Shown here piece after piece: positions 24,452 through 33,760 of a stretch of 64,000 nucleotides of DNA. Both the position numbers and the translations under genes were made by a program. The notes beneath the pieces were generated by a model that saw only the letters and a program-made list of their open reading frames with translations, was not told where the DNA came from and searched no databases. Source of the DNA: Halobacteriales archaeon QH_7_66_36 (GTDB taxonomy: Archaea > Halobacteriota > Halobacteria > Halobacteriales > Haloarculaceae); assembly GCA_003021175.1 (NCBI GenBank), contig PXQV01000015.1, positions 244,170 to 308,169 on the forward strand, in the 5' to 3' direction. The stretch's first letter is position 1. Every line of letters starts with the position of its first letter.

Positions 24452-25132
24452 CTACTCTGAAAGGAACTCCAATCCATCAAACCGATTCAGAAGGCCTCCT
24501 TCCACAATATGTGTCGGTGTCCGTGGGAGGAGCAGGCATTGTTCACAGAAACCGTCGCAGACACAGTTATCCAGGGAAGCTCTGGTCTCCAGTAGAAAGT
24601 CCTCTAGATCCTGGTACACTGCATGGGATAGACCAGCTCCACCGACATCCGCATCGTGTACAATTAGTTGTACGAACCGTTGGGACATGGTCACAGAGCA
24701 TTGAATGTCCAAGCTGTCAACCCCGAGTCTGCGGGAGATTATTGATCTAAGACCGTAACCCGCTGAATAAGCTGCTGTCATCGCTCGCCTGTTGTCGTTT
24801 GAGCCCAGTTTTGATCTGAGATCTTCTATCCTGTGGAGAAAGACGATACCATCTGTCGGATGTTGGTGACCCGGAATTGCATGATCCCATTGAACCTCTC
24901 CGTCCTCGAATTTCAGGATGTCTCCTTTTGCGTCTTCTACGTTGCTGTTGGAAAAGTAGCTGATCTCAACCTTAGGCACTGTACTTCTCACCTTGAGATT
25001 CGATACGAAACGGATGTACAGATCCTTGAACTCCGTCTCATCCAGTGTCTCCGAATCTCTGGAGAGACCTCCCTCTATCTCTTCTTCGTCTAAATTCAGG
25101 GCTTCTTTGAAATTCTCCGAGAATTCAGTCAA
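24452..25132 (-). CDS. Stand-alone DUF1998 (MZB-like) protein
   Basis: The 226-residue protein matches the DUF1998 C-terminal module of large helicases: RFVQLIVHDADVGGAGLSHA, a helix, and the Cys set CVCDGFCEQC (190-199) expected to bind zinc. In COG1205/YprA helicases this module follows the motor, and in DISARM it is in DrmB. Here it is a separate gene overlapping the helicase stop by 4 bases (ATGA), so the two products probably act together. It is the last gene of the leftward defence operon. Confidence 0.75.
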   Translation of the reverse strand: MTEFSENFKEALNLDEEEIEGGLSRDSETLDETEFKDLYIRFVSNLKVRSTVPKVEISYFSNSNVEDAKGDILKFEDGEVQWDHAIPGHQHPTDGIVFLHRIEDLRSKLGSNDNRRAMTAAYSAGYGLRSIISRRLGVDSLDIQCSVTMSQRFVQLIVHDADVGGAGLSHAVYQDLEDFLLETRASLDNCVCDGFCEQCLLLPRTPTHIVEGGLLNRFDGLEFLSE

Positions 25133-28100
25133 AAGTCAACACCTCGCATTATCAGCGGCCGGGTTCTCTTTCGAGACCTGGATGATTTTAACACCGCACC
25201 GAGGTACTCATGAACGCTAATTTCCTCCAGGTCCTCTTCACAGAGCGGACAAATCTTTAGATCTGGGTACTCGTTATAGGGAAGAATACATGATTGGTTG
25301 GTGCAGACGCTAGTTGAGAAGATCTCATCCCGGCTTACCTGAGCACTCTTTACTTCGTAGTCTACCCCTCCGTACGTATCCATGGCTTCCGGATATGATT
25401 CTCTCAGTGCTTGAGAGACACTTTTAGACTCATAGCTGAGGTGAACTTGGCCATCTTCTTCGCTTTCTTTCTCTCGGAAGAGAGCCACAGAGTCATCGGT
25501 AGAACGGTACTGACTAATCATCCCAGCACTGGAAAGAAGCATTGGGAGATAGCCTACTTCTCTCTCAAGTTCTTGCAGGATTTCCTCTTGGATGACTCTT
25601 CGTCTTCTAAGTCCTTTCGCGCCTTGCCCTGTTTCTTTTTCCAATGCACGGAACGTAGTGTAGAACTTGAAAAGTCGCCGTAGGACACGCTGTTTAACTT
25701 CAGAAGGACTGTCAAAGAGATCCTCCAAAGCCTGATCCAAATCCTCCCTATCCGCCTCAAAGGCTTCTTTGAGATGTTCCTCTATTGCACCTCGATGGTC
25801 GTCTACGGTATCTAATAGTGCTTCCACGCCGTCATAGACGTCATTTATCACCTCGTCGATGTCCTGGCCTGTCTCAAACCGTTCAAATCTTCCGTAGTCT
25901 AGATCCCGCAGGTTAAGATACGTGAGGACTTCGGACATGACCTGTGTCTTGAGGATGTCGTAGTTGAGATGGTTGATTTGTACAGGTTTTGAAGATGCAT
26001 TTAGGAATCGATTTTCTATATCTTCAAAGTAGAAGTTATCCACTGCGTTGTGCGGTCGAGCCACTGTAAAGACCATCGAGGAGCGGTCCAGACTACGTCC
26101 TGTACGTCCGGCTCGCTGAACATAGCTTGTCTTCGTAGGCGGTATGCCCAGACCTGCGATACAGTCCAGTGTCCCAATGTCAATACCTAGTTCAAGAGTA
26201 TTCGTCGCAGAGACAACATTGATTTTTGGCGGGTTGGCTCCAAATCCTTCCTCAATCTTGTTCCGGGTATCCGTTTTAATCCCTGCCTTGTGGACCGCGC
26301 TCACTAATGGGTCGACACCATGGCCGAGGACTACCTTCCCCCAGTGATCTAGCGTGTACTCTTCTCCTTCGAAGTTCTCCTGGTCGAAAGAATTTCGGTC
26401 GACTCCAACTGTATGTTCACCGCAGTCAGGGCAGTAGCTTCGTTCCCAGAATGGCCAGCCGGAGTAGCAGAATTCGCAGATGCGGACTTCTCTCTGGACA
26501 GTGAGCTCGAGGAAGTTCCGTCTTAAAGTAAGGACTGTAACCACTTCATCGCCAGATCGCTCTCTTTCTCGACTGACGATGTCTGCTTGTTCTAAAACAG
26601 ACAATGCTTCGTCAAGCTTGGCATCAAGGTCAGGTGCCGAATCAAAGTACGTGGGAACTGAGTTCGAGAGCTTTGATCTGAGGGAGTCAATCTTTATACT
26701 ATTGCTTTGATCTAGATCGGTATGAGGCTTGAACGCTAGAATTTTCACTACTTCGTTGGCCAGTAGATTGATCTCGTTGTTCTCTGATTCAGGCCTAACG
26801 CTGATAATCCCAGCATCCCACAACTTCCTGTGATTCCCTTTGTTGAGAGGGTTAGCTAGTCCACCCAGTTGTGAGAAGAGGCCTTGAGATAGGGTTTCAT
26901 CTTCTAAGTACGTGTAGGGCTGTTTCACATAGCTTTCTTTCAGCTTTTCATAGAGATCTTCTCTCAAGTTCGAGGCAGAGTAGAACTGGTCCTGATTTTC
27001 ATCCAGTAAAGAGATCATCATTCGCTCGCTTTCCAGAGAGTAATCTAGTTTCATCATGAGCGAGCCGACTCCTTCTGCATCTCCCCTCCGGTTGGAGAAA
27101 ACCAGTACTTTCCCTGCTCCGAATTCCTTCATATCCCGTCCCAGTTGGGACAGGAAGTAGGATAGGAAAGTAGTGGTCTGCATAGGAGGTTCGGTGTAAC
27201 TTCGGTTGGAGCAGGAGCAAGGTTCCGCAATAGCGTATTCTTCCCCGCGATCCTCGTAATATGGAGTATGACAGTTAGAGCAAAAACGGACTTCACGAAG
27301 CGAGTGGTTATTCCTACCACTCTCTGAAACTCGCTCTGTGAACATACTCTGACAATCGGGGCAGTAGTAGAAGTTCACGTACGGCTTGATAAAGTAGTGA
27401 TACCGGTCATAGAGAACACCGCCTAGTTTACACCACTCCAGCAGGTTCGTCAAAGTTTCAAATTGCTTCTCTTGATCAACATCAGAGAAAATTTCCTCCA
27501 ATAGTCTCTCGACCTCGATAAAGTTCTCCTCCCCAAACTGCTGGAATATCTCTGATATTTGGGGGATCTGATTGACTAGTTTCTCGGCAATCTGCTCTCT
27601 AAATTTCAGTACCTCATTGAATACCGACTGAAGCTCATTTTCTTCTATAGCGTCTCGTCCCTTTATTTCCTCCAAGAGATCTTCGGCATGCGGCGTTGTA
27701 TTGTGCTCCTTGTCAAGGTAACCAAGACGTAGCAAGAGATCTAGAGTAGCATCTATTTCCTCTTCCGAGCACTCTACTAACTCCATCAATTCAGCCTTAT
27801 CCGGGTTCTCTTCTTCAATTGCCCTCAGTATCCGGAAGCCATCTTGTGGAGATAAGACATCTAATGAGATTAGATTTCCTCCACTGCGCACACTGGTTTC
27901 TACATTACCTGCCTCAAAATCTATATGACTTATATCGTGTTCAGGACGGTTAAGAAGGTCAGATGCGAACTCTCCAGGGTTGGCAATGGTGGCGCTAGCC
28001 AGTACCATTGTAGAACTGTACCGGTTCTTTAGTCGACTGATGAACTGGGATATGGCCTTTCCCCCATTGCCGTTCCAGACGTGGGCCTCATCGAAAATAA

Positions 28101-28974
28101 CGAGATCCAGCAGGTCGGAGTTGACCAAGTCTCTGGAGTCTGACGAAAAGAATCTGAATTCGAGAGCTTCAGGATTGGTCAGTAAGATATCTGCGCCGTT
28201 TTCCTCAATATCATCTCGGGTAAGTTCCAAGAAGTCAATTTCTACCGGTCTCCGGTGTTCATCAGTGTTGGTACAAACCATTGTACCGGAGTCCTGATCC
28301 CATCCCAGTTTCTGACCACACTCCGGGCATTCAAGCCCCCGTACGTTCTGGCCACCCGTGATTTTGTACTGCCCTCGTGGTGTATCACCATCGTAGATCC
28401 CTATTTTGACCTCTTCAGTACCGGTTCGCTGCTTGTTTATTTCATACGTGTACTTCACTAAACGGTCTAATTGGTCCGTTTCCAGCGCCTTCTGCGGATA
28501 TATGATGAGTGACTTTATTTGGCGGGGAAATTCGCGTTCTTGCTGATTGCTTATAGCCGTGTCTAACGCCGGGATAACGAAGCATTCCGTCTTCCCCGTA
28601 GCCGTTGGAACAGTAATGATCATATCATCATCTGTGTCGCCATGAACAGAATCTAAGATAGATCCAACAGCTTTCCCTTGGTGACGGTAAAGCCGACCAT
28701 CACCCCCTCCGAACACTACATCCCTTATCGCTGATTGAACCTCTTCTTGAATACCATGTCTTTCACAGTAGTCTGGCCAGGACTGATTTGAGAATTTTGG
28801 AGGTTGCACCTTTTCGAGATAAGGCCCCTTCACCTGCACTAAGTTTCGGATAAACTCGTCGTAGTTCGAGATCGTATCCTCATTGAGTTTGGTTAATCCC
28901 TTGTTCCACCAGATGGTCTCCGTTAGATGGTCAATAGACCGATTTTTCACATCAAGGATGTTCATTTGAACCAC
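25129..28974 (-). CDS. Large DEAH-box helicase with zinc clusters (DrmA/DpdJ/YprA-like)
   Basis: The 1281-residue superfamily 2 helicase has Walker A VPTATGKTE (122-130), DEAH in LVIFDEAHVW (near 295) and SAT in LASATI. Its second RecA domain shows VLVFSNRRGDAEG, SATNTLELGIDIG and QRAGRTGRS. Four or more Cys clusters are seen (CPECGQKL, CPDCQSMF/CSNCHTPYY, CEFCYSGW/CPDCGEHT, CTNQSC/CPLCEEDL). The DUF1998 module that normally closes this type is encoded by the next gene. Helicases of this type are core parts of DISARM, and large helicases occur in bacterial Dpd clusters; here it probably recognises and unwinds unmodified invading DNA. Confidence 0.85.
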   Translation of the reverse strand: MVQMNILDVKNRSIDHLTETIWWNKGLTKLNEDTISNYDEFIRNLVQVKGPYLEKVQPPKFSNQSWPDYCERHGIQEEVQSAIRDVVFGGGDGRLYRHQGKAVGSILDSVHGDTDDDMIITVPTATGKTECFVIPALDTAISNQQEREFPRQIKSLIIYPQKALETDQLDRLVKYTYEINKQRTGTEEVKIGIYDGDTPRGQYKITGGQNVRGLECPECGQKLGWDQDSGTMVCTNTDEHRRPVEIDFLELTRDDIEENGADILLTNPEALEFRFFSSDSRDLVNSDLLDLVIFDEAHVWNGNGGKAISQFISRLKNRYSSTMVLASATIANPGEFASDLLNRPEHDISHIDFEAGNVETSVRSGGNLISLDVLSPQDGFRILRAIEEENPDKAELMELVECSEEEIDATLDLLLRLGYLDKEHNTTPHAEDLLEEIKGRDAIEENELQSVFNEVLKFREQIAEKLVNQIPQISEIFQQFGEENFIEVERLLEEIFSDVDQEKQFETLTNLLEWCKLGGVLYDRYHYFIKPYVNFYYCPDCQSMFTERVSESGRNNHSLREVRFCSNCHTPYYEDRGEEYAIAEPCSCSNRSYTEPPMQTTTFLSYFLSQLGRDMKEFGAGKVLVFSNRRGDAEGVGSLMMKLDYSLESERMMISLLDENQDQFYSASNLREDLYEKLKESYVKQPYTYLEDETLSQGLFSQLGGLANPLNKGNHRKLWDAGIISVRPESENNEINLLANEVVKILAFKPHTDLDQSNSIKIDSLRSKLSNSVPTYFDSAPDLDAKLDEALSVLEQADIVSRERERSGDEVVTVLTLRRNFLELTVQREVRICEFCYSGWPFWERSYCPDCGEHTVGVDRNSFDQENFEGEEYTLDHWGKVVLGHGVDPLVSAVHKAGIKTDTRNKIEEGFGANPPKINVVSATNTLELGIDIGTLDCIAGLGIPPTKTSYVQRAGRTGRSLDRSSMVFTVARPHNAVDNFYFEDIENRFLNASSKPVQINHLNYDILKTQVMSEVLTYLNLRDLDYGRFERFETGQDIDEVINDVYDGVEALLDTVDDHRGAIEEHLKEAFEADREDLDQALEDLFDSPSEVKQRVLRRLFKFYTTFRALEKETGQGAKGLRRRRVIQEEILQELEREVGYLPMLLSSAGMISQYRSTDDSVALFREKESEEDGQVHLSYESKSVSQALRESYPEAMDTYGGVDYEVKSAQVSRDEIFSTSVCTNQSCILPYNEYPDLKICPLCEEDLEEISVHEYLGAVLKSSRSRKRTRPLIMRGVDF

Positions 28975-28986
28975 CGAGATATGGTT

Positions 28987-31900
28987 TCAATCGGATGCAT
29001 ATTTCTCCCGGAGGTCACCTAGCTCACTGGTATACTCAGTGAGGTCAATCTGATTTTTCGCCGTCCGGATTTCATTCAGTTCCTCTTCAACGTCTTCAGT
29101 TGTTTCCTTCTCTTCCTCTGCCTCTTCCTTTGCATCATCTATACTATCCAGAGAGAAATCCACATCTGGATATTCTTCTCTCATCCGGTCAAGTTCCTCG
29201 CCGATCTCATCCTTACGATCCGGAGAAAGATCTTCCCAGTCACTTTTACAGACCTCACAGTGTTCCTCTTTCAGTTTGAGGTACCTCTCTGCGTCCTCAA
29301 GGTCATCTGTTTTCTGTTCAAGATGCTCGATTTTGGCGTCTATATCATCGCCAGGAACAGATTCTACCCGGGCCTTCTCTTCAGCTTCTCTTTTTTCTAA
29401 TATCCGTTTCTGCTCAGAATCTTGGAGGAGTTTTTTGATCTGGTCACAGAACTCTTTGAAGTCCTGTATCACTAATTCAGGCTCATCGCTGTCGTCTTCA
29501 AACAGAACATCATCATCTAACAGCCTCTGCGCTATCTTCCTCCCAACATCAGTGTATCCAGAGGCGGTATCATGGTCTATTTCATCCAAGGATTCCTTCC
29601 CAGTCGACTCAACGAAATTTTGGCGAATATTGTCCACCCGGGTTAGCAAGCTGGTGGCACTGGTGAGATTGCTCCGTTTGGATTCATTCTCGGCGATGTC
29701 TGCGATGTATCCTTCGTAATCAAACTCTTTGATTTCGTCTTTGGATAGCTCTGTCAGATCTTCAGAGTTCGAGTCCTTGAGCTCTACCTCTTCCCCATTT
29801 GAGTCTGAGTCAATATCAAGGAAGTCTTCGATGTTGGAGCGGTAGGTGTCAAGGTCGCCGCTCTGATCCTTGAAGTCCTCTGAAACGCTCTCATCTAAAC
29901 TGTTCAGTTCTTCCAGTACTTCTTGGATCGTCTCGTACAGATTGTAAACCAGTAATGGATACTGTCGGTCATCGTCGAGATAATCTTCTGCCCAGTTTGG
30001 TGGCTGTTTCGGGAGTTTAGCATAGAAGAGTTCCCGGTGGATAGGTGAGATGTCGTCATCAACATCCAGATCCTGTATCTTGGACCAGAGTTCTTGATCC
30101 GCTTCGAATTTTTCCCTTACAAGATTGAAATCTTCTTCATCTGTATCCTGGGCGTTGGATATTTGATCCAACACGTCATCGAAGACATCCACATCTGAGT
30201 TCTCAATCTTACTTTCTATATCAGATATTTTGTCTTCATCGTAGAGGAAGAAGTCAAGGAGTTCAATTTTCTCTTCCAGATTTTCGAGCCGGGTACTGAT
30301 CTCATCGTTAGACCTGGTAATGCGATCCGACTCCATATCCTGGAATTCTTCGAGTATCTCGAACACTTCCGGCCCGACAGGGAAGAGATCACGCTTGTCT
30401 CCGACTCTCCCGAGTTTAGAAGCGCTTCCGAAGTCTTCTTTCAGGTAAACAACGGTGCGATCCTCTTCAGTGGTGAATTCTTTCACCGCTCCCTTGTCTA
30501 TTAGTGATTCAATTTCGACCCCGTGTTCTTCACGGAGTTTATCCAGAACCGAATCGGAAATAAATCCTCTATCCTTGACTTCCTCTAAGATAGCTGAGAA
30601 AGCTTTTGCCTCCTGTACCGTGGGGCCATCATACTTCTCGTAGATTTCCTCGTGGATGTCCCTTACTGACTTTGAAGCCTCTTCGTAGAGGTCCGTTACG
30701 ACGTTGTCGAAGTCCGGCAGTTCTGGGAACTGAGATTGGTCCGAGAGCCTTCTAATTTCAGCCAGGATCTTACTGTCATCCTCGAAATCTTCTTCCTGAA
30801 GATGGCGATAGAGACCAAGAATGTCACGCAAGCGGTTTACGTTGATGATTCTGGTCACATCACCCCAAGTGTACTCATTGTCTCGCCACTGTTGTCTGCC
30901 AATAGAGTTCTCGAACCAGTCTGGTTCTGTAATCTCGCTCTCGTCTTTATTCGTTATTATCAGGACACCGTTATCTCCGCTGAACCATTCTTGGATTTCG
31001 TCCCTAATATCAGGATCATTCAGTGACTCATCGGAGAACAGAGTGGTTAGCAAGAACCGATAATCGTAGTCGGCTAGATCTCCATCTCCAATCTCTATCT
31101 TTTCTGCACGACCAGTAGTAGAAGAGCCTATGATTTCAACAAAGTCGGATTTAGGTGTTTTTCCTCCGGGAAGGGTCAGAGTCGATGATTTGGCGATATT
31201 GATCTGCTCTGAGTTCAGTCTTTCCAAGAGCGTAGTGAGCCCGACATCGACGTTTCGACGGAGTGTTCCTCGGTCATCAACTTTGTCATCACTGAAACCT
31301 TGAACTGTTTCTCTGTACGTGGCTAATTCATCCTCTTCCTCGTCATCAGTTCTGGATACTGTCTCTCTTGGACGTGAGAGGTCAGACTCTTCATAATTAG
31401 CTAGGTACGGGTTGAGTCGGAGTTCCCCACTCTCAGGATCTTCGATTAGACAACGATTCTCCTCCAACTCTGTTTTAATAGTTTCATTGACTTCTTCCAG
31501 AGAGATAGTTCGCGTAATTAGTTCCTTTGCCTTCCAAGCAACTTCTGAATCTTCGTTCGGGTCAAGGTCGGAGTTGCCCGCGAGTTTCTGCTTGATCTGG
31601 ACATGGCTCATATGCCGACTGTATTCATCGAAGAGGTATACCCCGATTTTACAATCTTGATTCCCGTTTGCCCGGTCTTCTGCGTATCTTTCTATTGCAG
31701 TGTTTATGCCGTTGACCAAGTTTCCTATAAGACCACCGGCTGCCAACAGATCATTCATCCACTCAATGTTCTCCTCTGTAAGAGGACCAAATTCGGGGTG
31801 TTCTTCCTCAATGTAGACCTCAGAAAAGTAATTCCTCAGGAGTTTTTCCAGGTCTACGATTCGATGTTGTTTTCTTCTTATATTGATGACAATGTCTTCC

Positions 31901-32757
31901 TTGATGTCGTAGCTGTCTCCAGCTATCTCTAGAGTCCGGTCGATATTTCGGCGGGTTGCCTGATCCTGCATTTCGCTCTTGATCGCACTGGAGACATCAG
32001 GGTGGGAGAAAAGTACGAGACCAACATAGGGGTAGAGATGGTCTTTGAACCATTTGAGGACAGATTTTGCTTTCCCGGCATCGTTCTCAGATACCATCTC
32101 ATCAAAAATAAACAGGAAAAGGTAGCCTTCACTGGCCAGTTGCTTGACTACTTCTTTGGCATCATATTCGCCATCCTCGAATCCGTATTCTCCCAAGATG
32201 CCCTTAATCTGCTCAGGATTTGTCCCATACTGCTCACCAACTCTAGAAAGTTGTTCTTCCGAGAGTTCCGCGTCCATTCCATTGAGGAGACGGACTTTTT
32301 CATCGATTCCAGGAACATCCAGTTCCTCAAAGACTCTTCTTCCCTGCTCTTGTAGAAGGCCTCGATATTTGAATGAGGTGGGGTTTGGATCAGTAGAGTC
32401 CCAGACCGGGATGATCATAGGGATATTGGATTGGCCTGGATTCTCCGTAGGGTCAAGCTGGTTTCTGATAAACCGGGTCATGGTCGTTTTCCCGGTGGCT
32501 TGTGCACCCTCAATCACGAGGAACAGTCCGTCATCAGATCCTCCTGGGTTACCTGCTGAATCGTGAATTTGTTCTGCCCAGTCGTCTACAAGATCAAGGA
32601 CTTCTGATTCTACTTCCGTATCGATGTGGACTCTGTCGGCAGGGTCTTCATCTGAATCCCAGACTTGGGAGAATACGACATCGAACCTTTCTGAGTCGAT
32701 ACCGAGCTCAGATTCTAACGGTGCAGTCGCTTCAGTTTCAGTTTGGTTTTCACTCAT
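28987..32757 (-). CDS. Giant P-loop ATPase with coiled coils (BrxC/PglY- or DpdH-like role)
   Basis: The 1256-residue protein has an N-terminal ATPase domain with Walker A EGAQATGKT (83-91) and Walker B YLFLFIFDEM (about 210-220). A long acidic helical region follows, then a C-terminal coiled coil with a Cys pair (CEVC, near 1180) after an ERYLKLKEEH helix. Size, position between a PglZ protein and a helicase, and the P-loop fit the large ATPases of BREX, Pgl and Dpd systems, but I cannot assign a named family. Its start overlaps the upstream gene by 8 bases; 12 bases separate it from the helicase. Confidence 0.7.
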   Translation of the reverse strand: MSENQTETEATAPLESELGIDSERFDVVFSQVWDSDEDPADRVHIDTEVESEVLDLVDDWAEQIHDSAGNPGGSDDGLFLVIEGAQATGKTTMTRFIRNQLDPTENPGQSNIPMIIPVWDSTDPNPTSFKYRGLLQEQGRRVFEELDVPGIDEKVRLLNGMDAELSEEQLSRVGEQYGTNPEQIKGILGEYGFEDGEYDAKEVVKQLASEGYLFLFIFDEMVSENDAGKAKSVLKWFKDHLYPYVGLVLFSHPDVSSAIKSEMQDQATRRNIDRTLEIAGDSYDIKEDIVINIRRKQHRIVDLEKLLRNYFSEVYIEEEHPEFGPLTEENIEWMNDLLAAGGLIGNLVNGINTAIERYAEDRANGNQDCKIGVYLFDEYSRHMSHVQIKQKLAGNSDLDPNEDSEVAWKAKELITRTISLEEVNETIKTELEENRCLIEDPESGELRLNPYLANYEESDLSRPRETVSRTDDEEEDELATYRETVQGFSDDKVDDRGTLRRNVDVGLTTLLERLNSEQINIAKSSTLTLPGGKTPKSDFVEIIGSSTTGRAEKIEIGDGDLADYDYRFLLTTLFSDESLNDPDIRDEIQEWFSGDNGVLIITNKDESEITEPDWFENSIGRQQWRDNEYTWGDVTRIINVNRLRDILGLYRHLQEEDFEDDSKILAEIRRLSDQSQFPELPDFDNVVTDLYEEASKSVRDIHEEIYEKYDGPTVQEAKAFSAILEEVKDRGFISDSVLDKLREEHGVEIESLIDKGAVKEFTTEEDRTVVYLKEDFGSASKLGRVGDKRDLFPVGPEVFEILEEFQDMESDRITRSNDEISTRLENLEEKIELLDFFLYDEDKISDIESKIENSDVDVFDDVLDQISNAQDTDEEDFNLVREKFEADQELWSKIQDLDVDDDISPIHRELFYAKLPKQPPNWAEDYLDDDRQYPLLVYNLYETIQEVLEELNSLDESVSEDFKDQSGDLDTYRSNIEDFLDIDSDSNGEEVELKDSNSEDLTELSKDEIKEFDYEGYIADIAENESKRSNLTSATSLLTRVDNIRQNFVESTGKESLDEIDHDTASGYTDVGRKIAQRLLDDDVLFEDDSDEPELVIQDFKEFCDQIKKLLQDSEQKRILEKREAEEKARVESVPGDDIDAKIEHLEQKTDDLEDAERYLKLKEEHCEVCKSDWEDLSPDRKDEIGEELDRMREEYPDVDFSLDSIDDAKEEAEEEKETTEDVEEELNEIRTAKNQIDLTEYTSELGDLREKYASD

Positions 32758-33760
32758 TCTCCATCACCCCAAATTCGAACTCAGCGAATCTCACATTTTT
32801 GTCCCAACTGTCCTCTCCTTCGAACCACATGACCTGGTAGTCTTTCGACTCACTGTTATCCTGGTTTAGGAGGTCATGGAGTACCGGGTAACTCTGGGAA
32901 GTTATTTTGGTATTCTCATGCAGCATCCCATCGTAGAGAACATTGATCTCAAAGAATTTCTCCGAGATCGGATACCATTTTTCGAGTTTTTCATAGAATT
33001 CTCGGATGTTAGGTGTTGAATCTGCCATTGATTTTCGGTAGTGCTGGTTCATGAAAAACACACTTGCTTGAAAGATGTCCTCAACAAGGATGGGATATAC
33101 AAGATCTGAACTGCCGCTTTTTTCTGAGCGGCGGCAGACTCCTAAGTCAATTGCTCTTGTAGCGCAGTGTCGAAGTTTCTCTTCGTTCCAGTCTTCAGAG
33201 ATTTCCGGGTCAGTCAGTATGTCTTTGAAGTAGGTGTTGTCCTTTCGCCAGTTGGTCTGGTAGCGGCCTGTGCTTTCATCTCGTTGCTCCCACACCTTGC
33301 TGAGGAAAGTTCTGAATGCATGGGGGATGGTTACGTTGGACGTATTAATATCGTCTTCTGCAATGAGAGAGAGGATCAGGGAACCTACCGCTCCCCTTTT
33401 TGTTTCGTCACTAAGTTCGTCGGATGATAATATTTCATAGATGCGTTGTCCGCTGGTATCTATCTGAAATTTGTTCTCTGAGTCCTGAGTCAAGGTTAAT
33501 TCTGTTTCCAAGGGGTCATTGTCCCCGCTTACAGGTTCTACAAAACCCAGTACATCGGTGATTTCAATGTAGGTGTGTCCCCCAGGACTCAACGCAGGAC
33601 TGTACCGTTCTCCTGTATCGTCCTTTTCAACTCTATACCCAAATTGGGTCAGCTGCGGGACTAGATCCTCGATAGATTGGCTACCACTCTCTCCAAGCGC
33701 GTGTACGATTTCAAGGACAGCCTGGTAACCACCTTTCGGCATAGGATCGTTCATTGACAT
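32750..33760 (-). CDS. Defence-operon protein, unknown family
   Basis: The 336-residue protein begins with a helix-turn-helix-like stretch (YQAVLEIVHALGESGSQSIE, then LVPQLTQFGY). It continues with a mostly helical body (VGSLILSLIAEDD, then FEINVLYDGML). No catalytic motif is visible. It abuts the PglZ gene (stop to start 0-1 base) and overlaps the giant ATPase gene by 8 bases, so it must be made with them and is probably a structural or adaptor subunit. An analogy to DpdG-type or BrxB-type small subunits is only positional. Confidence 0.55.
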   Translation of the reverse strand: MSMNDPMPKGGYQAVLEIVHALGESGSQSIEDLVPQLTQFGYRVEKDDTGERYSPALSPGGHTYIEITDVLGFVEPVSGDNDPLETELTLTQDSENKFQIDTSGQRIYEILSSDELSDETKRGAVGSLILSLIAEDDINTSNVTIPHAFRTFLSKVWEQRDESTGRYQTNWRKDNTYFKDILTDPEISEDWNEEKLRHCATRAIDLGVCRRSEKSGSSDLVYPILVEDIFQASVFFMNQHYRKSMADSTPNIREFYEKLEKWYPISEKFFEINVLYDGMLHENTKITSQSYPVLHDLLNQDNSESKDYQVMWFEGEDSWDKNVRFAEFEFGVMENE

